From an uncultured Asticcacaulis sp. (lineage in GTDB: Bacteria; Pseudomonadota; Alphaproteobacteria; Caulobacterales; Caulobacteraceae): DNA of 15,718 nt. The notes beneath the pieces were generated by a model. That model made no database searches. It was not told where the DNA came from and was given only the letters and a program-made list of their open reading frames with translations. The position numbers were made by a program, and so were the translations under genes. The stretch covers positions 1 through 15,718 of the forward strand of contig CAMLPZ010000069.1 in assembly GCA_946482045.1 (NCBI GenBank), given 5' to 3'. The first letter of the stretch is position 1. Every line of letters begins with the position of its first letter. This document shows, piece by piece, positions 14,848 to 15,718 of the stretch.

Positions 14848-15063
14848 TTACCCAATTCCGCCCGCAACGCTCTTGCGCACCTTGCCACCATGGCTTTCGC
14901 CATCCGTCGGCTGATACTTCAAAAAGGCCGCCATACCCTTGCCGGTATTGGCCATGTCCTTTTCCCAGTCGCGGTCCGGCCCCTGGGCGAAGCTGTGGGC
15001 CGCGAACATCAAGGCGGCAACGGCTGCAAAGGCGGTGACGATCGTCGTGAAAAGGCCCTTCAT
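14848..15063 (-). CDS. Small exported protein of unknown function
   Basis: A 71-aa precursor with a clear Sec signal peptide, MKGLFTTIVTAFAAVAALMF AAHSFA, probably cut before QGP, leaving a 45-aa mature protein (QGPDRDWEKDMANTGKGM then AAFLKYQPTDG and a basic, Gly-rich tail). I do not recognise a family; the mature part has no Cys. The start at 15063 is supported by GGAG 8 nt upstream; a longer frame to 15207 runs through the hairpin at 15126-15160 and has no such support. The gene converges with the M13 peptidase gene and shares a bidirectional hairpin with it. Its promoter is not clear; an operator array for the TetR gene lies about 160 nt upstream. Confidence 0.75.
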   Translation of the reverse strand: MKGLFTTIVTAFAAVAALMFAAHSFAQGPDRDWEKDMANTGKGMAAFLKYQPTDGESHGGKVRKSVAGGIG

Positions 15064-15125
15064 GTGTCCATCTCCATTATTGGACGGTTGATTGGGACGC
15101 AACTGACTGGGTACTGATGAAAACG

Positions 15126-15165
15126 AGGGGCGGAAAAGTCGGATTTCCTTTTCCGCCCCTTTTTG
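15126..15165 (+). terminator. Strong plus-strand terminator without an obvious gene
   Basis: A 12-bp perfect stem, AGGGGCGGAAAA (15126-15137) with TTTTCCGCCCCT (15149-15160), has an 11-nt loop and is followed by TTTTT. It is well formed on the plus strand, yet the nearest plus-strand gene ends 446 nt earlier. On the minus strand it would lie in the leader of the 71-aa gene, followed by CGTTTTC, and could act as an attenuator if the promoter is upstream of it. Confidence 0.7.
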
Positions 15166-15224
15166 TCCCCCCTCGGCCCCCCGAGGTGCGAAAAGCGCTT
15201 TCATCATCGGGGCTGTTGATGATA

Positions 15225-15237
15225 TGAACGCCGTTCA
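15225..15237. promoter_or_regulatory. TetR operator copy 1 (TGAAC-GCC-GTTCA)
   Basis: TGAACGCCGTTCA is an inverted repeat with 5-nt arms (6 with the flanking G/C), 78 nt before the TetR start codon. It has the same arms as the two copies that follow, centred 35 and 58 nt further on. Confidence 0.65.
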
Positions 15238-15259
15238 CAAGAGTTGTATAGCAGCGTCG

Positions 15260-15272
15260 TGAACGATGTTCA
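15260..15272. promoter_or_regulatory. TetR operator copy 2 (TGAAC-GAT-GTTCA)
   Basis: TGAACGATGTTCA, 43 nt before the TetR start codon and identical in all 13 bases to copy 3. The AT-rich stretch AATAATTATT directly after it could include the -10 region of the TetR promoter, but no -35 is convincing. Confidence 0.75.
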
Positions 15273-15281
15273 ATAATTATT

Positions 15282-15296
15282 TTGAACGATGTTCAA
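15282..15296. promoter_or_regulatory. TetR operator copy 3 (TTGAAC-GAT-GTTCAA)
   Basis: TTGAACGATGTTCAA, an inverted repeat with 6-nt arms, 18 nt before the TetR start codon, just upstream of a T-run and the ribosome-binding site. Its centre is 23 nt from that of copy 2, about two helical turns, so bound dimers would lie on nearly the same face. Confidence 0.75.
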
Positions 15297-15314
15297 TTTT
15301 TTTTTGGAGCGGGT

Positions 15315-15718
15315 ATGGCGCAGACATCCAGGACGGCCGACAAACGGCAGGCGCAGCTTGAGGCGCTTATGGAAGCAGCGGAAAAGCGCATCTGCGAGCA
15401 GGGTCTCGCCAGTCTTAAGGCGCGTGACCTGGCGGCCGATATCGGCGTCGCCCTGGGCGGGCTCTATAATATTGTTGCCGACATGGACACGCTGCTGCTG
15501 CTGATCACGGCGCGGACCCAGAAGCGGCTGGACGCGGCATTTGAAGCGGCAACCGGGCATCTTGAGGTCAGTACGCGCGCCGAAGCTGTCGATACGCTCG
15601 TTGTGATTGCCCACGCCTATCTGGCCTTTGCGCGTGAGAACCTGCCTTTGTGGCGGATGATGTTCGAGGTGCGGATTTCGGCGCCCTTGCCGGAGTGGGC
15701 CGTACAGGATCAGCTGCG
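15315..15718 (+). CDS. TetR-family transcriptional regulator (cut by window end)
   Basis: An open frame of 134 codons from ATG 15315 to the window edge with no stop, so the C-terminus is missing. The N-terminal helix-turn-helix region (about residues 15-65) reads MEAAEKRICEQGLASLKARDLAADIGVALGGLYNIVADMDTLLLLI, as in TetR proteins; the downstream part with HAYLAFARENLPLWRMMFE (100-118) matches the WHG-type C-terminal ligand domain common in Caulobacterales. GGAG (15306-15309) lies 5 nt before the start codon. Three copies of TGAAC-N3-GTTCA directly upstream suggest autoregulation and control of neighbouring genes, perhaps of genes beyond the window. The ligand is unknown. Confidence 0.9.
   Translation, partial: MAQTSRTADKRQAQLEALMEAAEKRICEQGLASLKARDLAADIGVALGGLYNIVADMDTLLLLITARTQKRLDAAFEAATGHLEVSTRAEAVDTLVVIAHAYLAFARENLPLWRMMFEVRISAPLPEWAVQDQL

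Overview
The window looks like chromosomal DNA from an alphaproteobacterium of the Caulobacterales, perhaps near Asticcacaulis or Caulobacter. This is inferred from the GC-rich coding style, the divergent ubiG/lysC pair with ptsP after lysC, a DUF4167 gene next to prmC, the alphaproteobacterial form of HisRS, a full-length CtrA-type box (TTAA-N7-TTAAC) and GANTC sites in a promoter. No tRNA, rRNA, CRISPR array, insertion sequence or prophage gene is visible.

Left part (1-3079, minus strand): an intergenic palindromic repeat at the edge, then a probable unit read leftwards, ubiG (ubiquinone O-methyltransferase), prmC (release-factor glutamine methyltransferase, 7 nt after ubiG) and, after a 312-nt gap with its own candidate promoter, a DUF4167 basic disordered protein ending in a good terminator. 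Centre left (3121-7473, plus strand): lysC (aspartokinase) with terminator, ptsP (nitrogen-PTS enzyme I with GAF domain), and a small unknown lipoprotein gene with its own promoter.

Centre (7474-9488): a 351-nt gap without a credible protein gene holds a CtrA-type box, a promoter-like -10 with GANTC sites, a bidirectional terminator and two further hairpins. Three TGACA-N4-TGTCA palindromes lie in and around this stretch: one in that promoter, one over the hisS stop codon, and one over the -35 of a small membrane-protein gene divergent from hisS. These are the best candidates for an undescribed regulatory circuit.

Right part (9489-15718): a 57-aa single-pass membrane protein, a 165-aa exported protein of unknown function converging with a DsbD/ScsB-type disulfide reductase, a divergent M13 zinc metallopeptidase, a 71-aa exported protein on the minus strand, and at the edge a TetR-family regulator cut by the window end and preceded by three copies of TGAAC-N3-GTTCA, very likely its own operators.

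The window is mostly housekeeping (translation, amino-acid and quinone synthesis, PTS-Ntr signalling, periplasmic redox and proteolysis) with several small exported or membrane proteins that I cannot assign. I see no gene cluster that by itself makes a new multi-gene system; the novelty, if any, is in the intergenic regulatory DNA and the small proteins.
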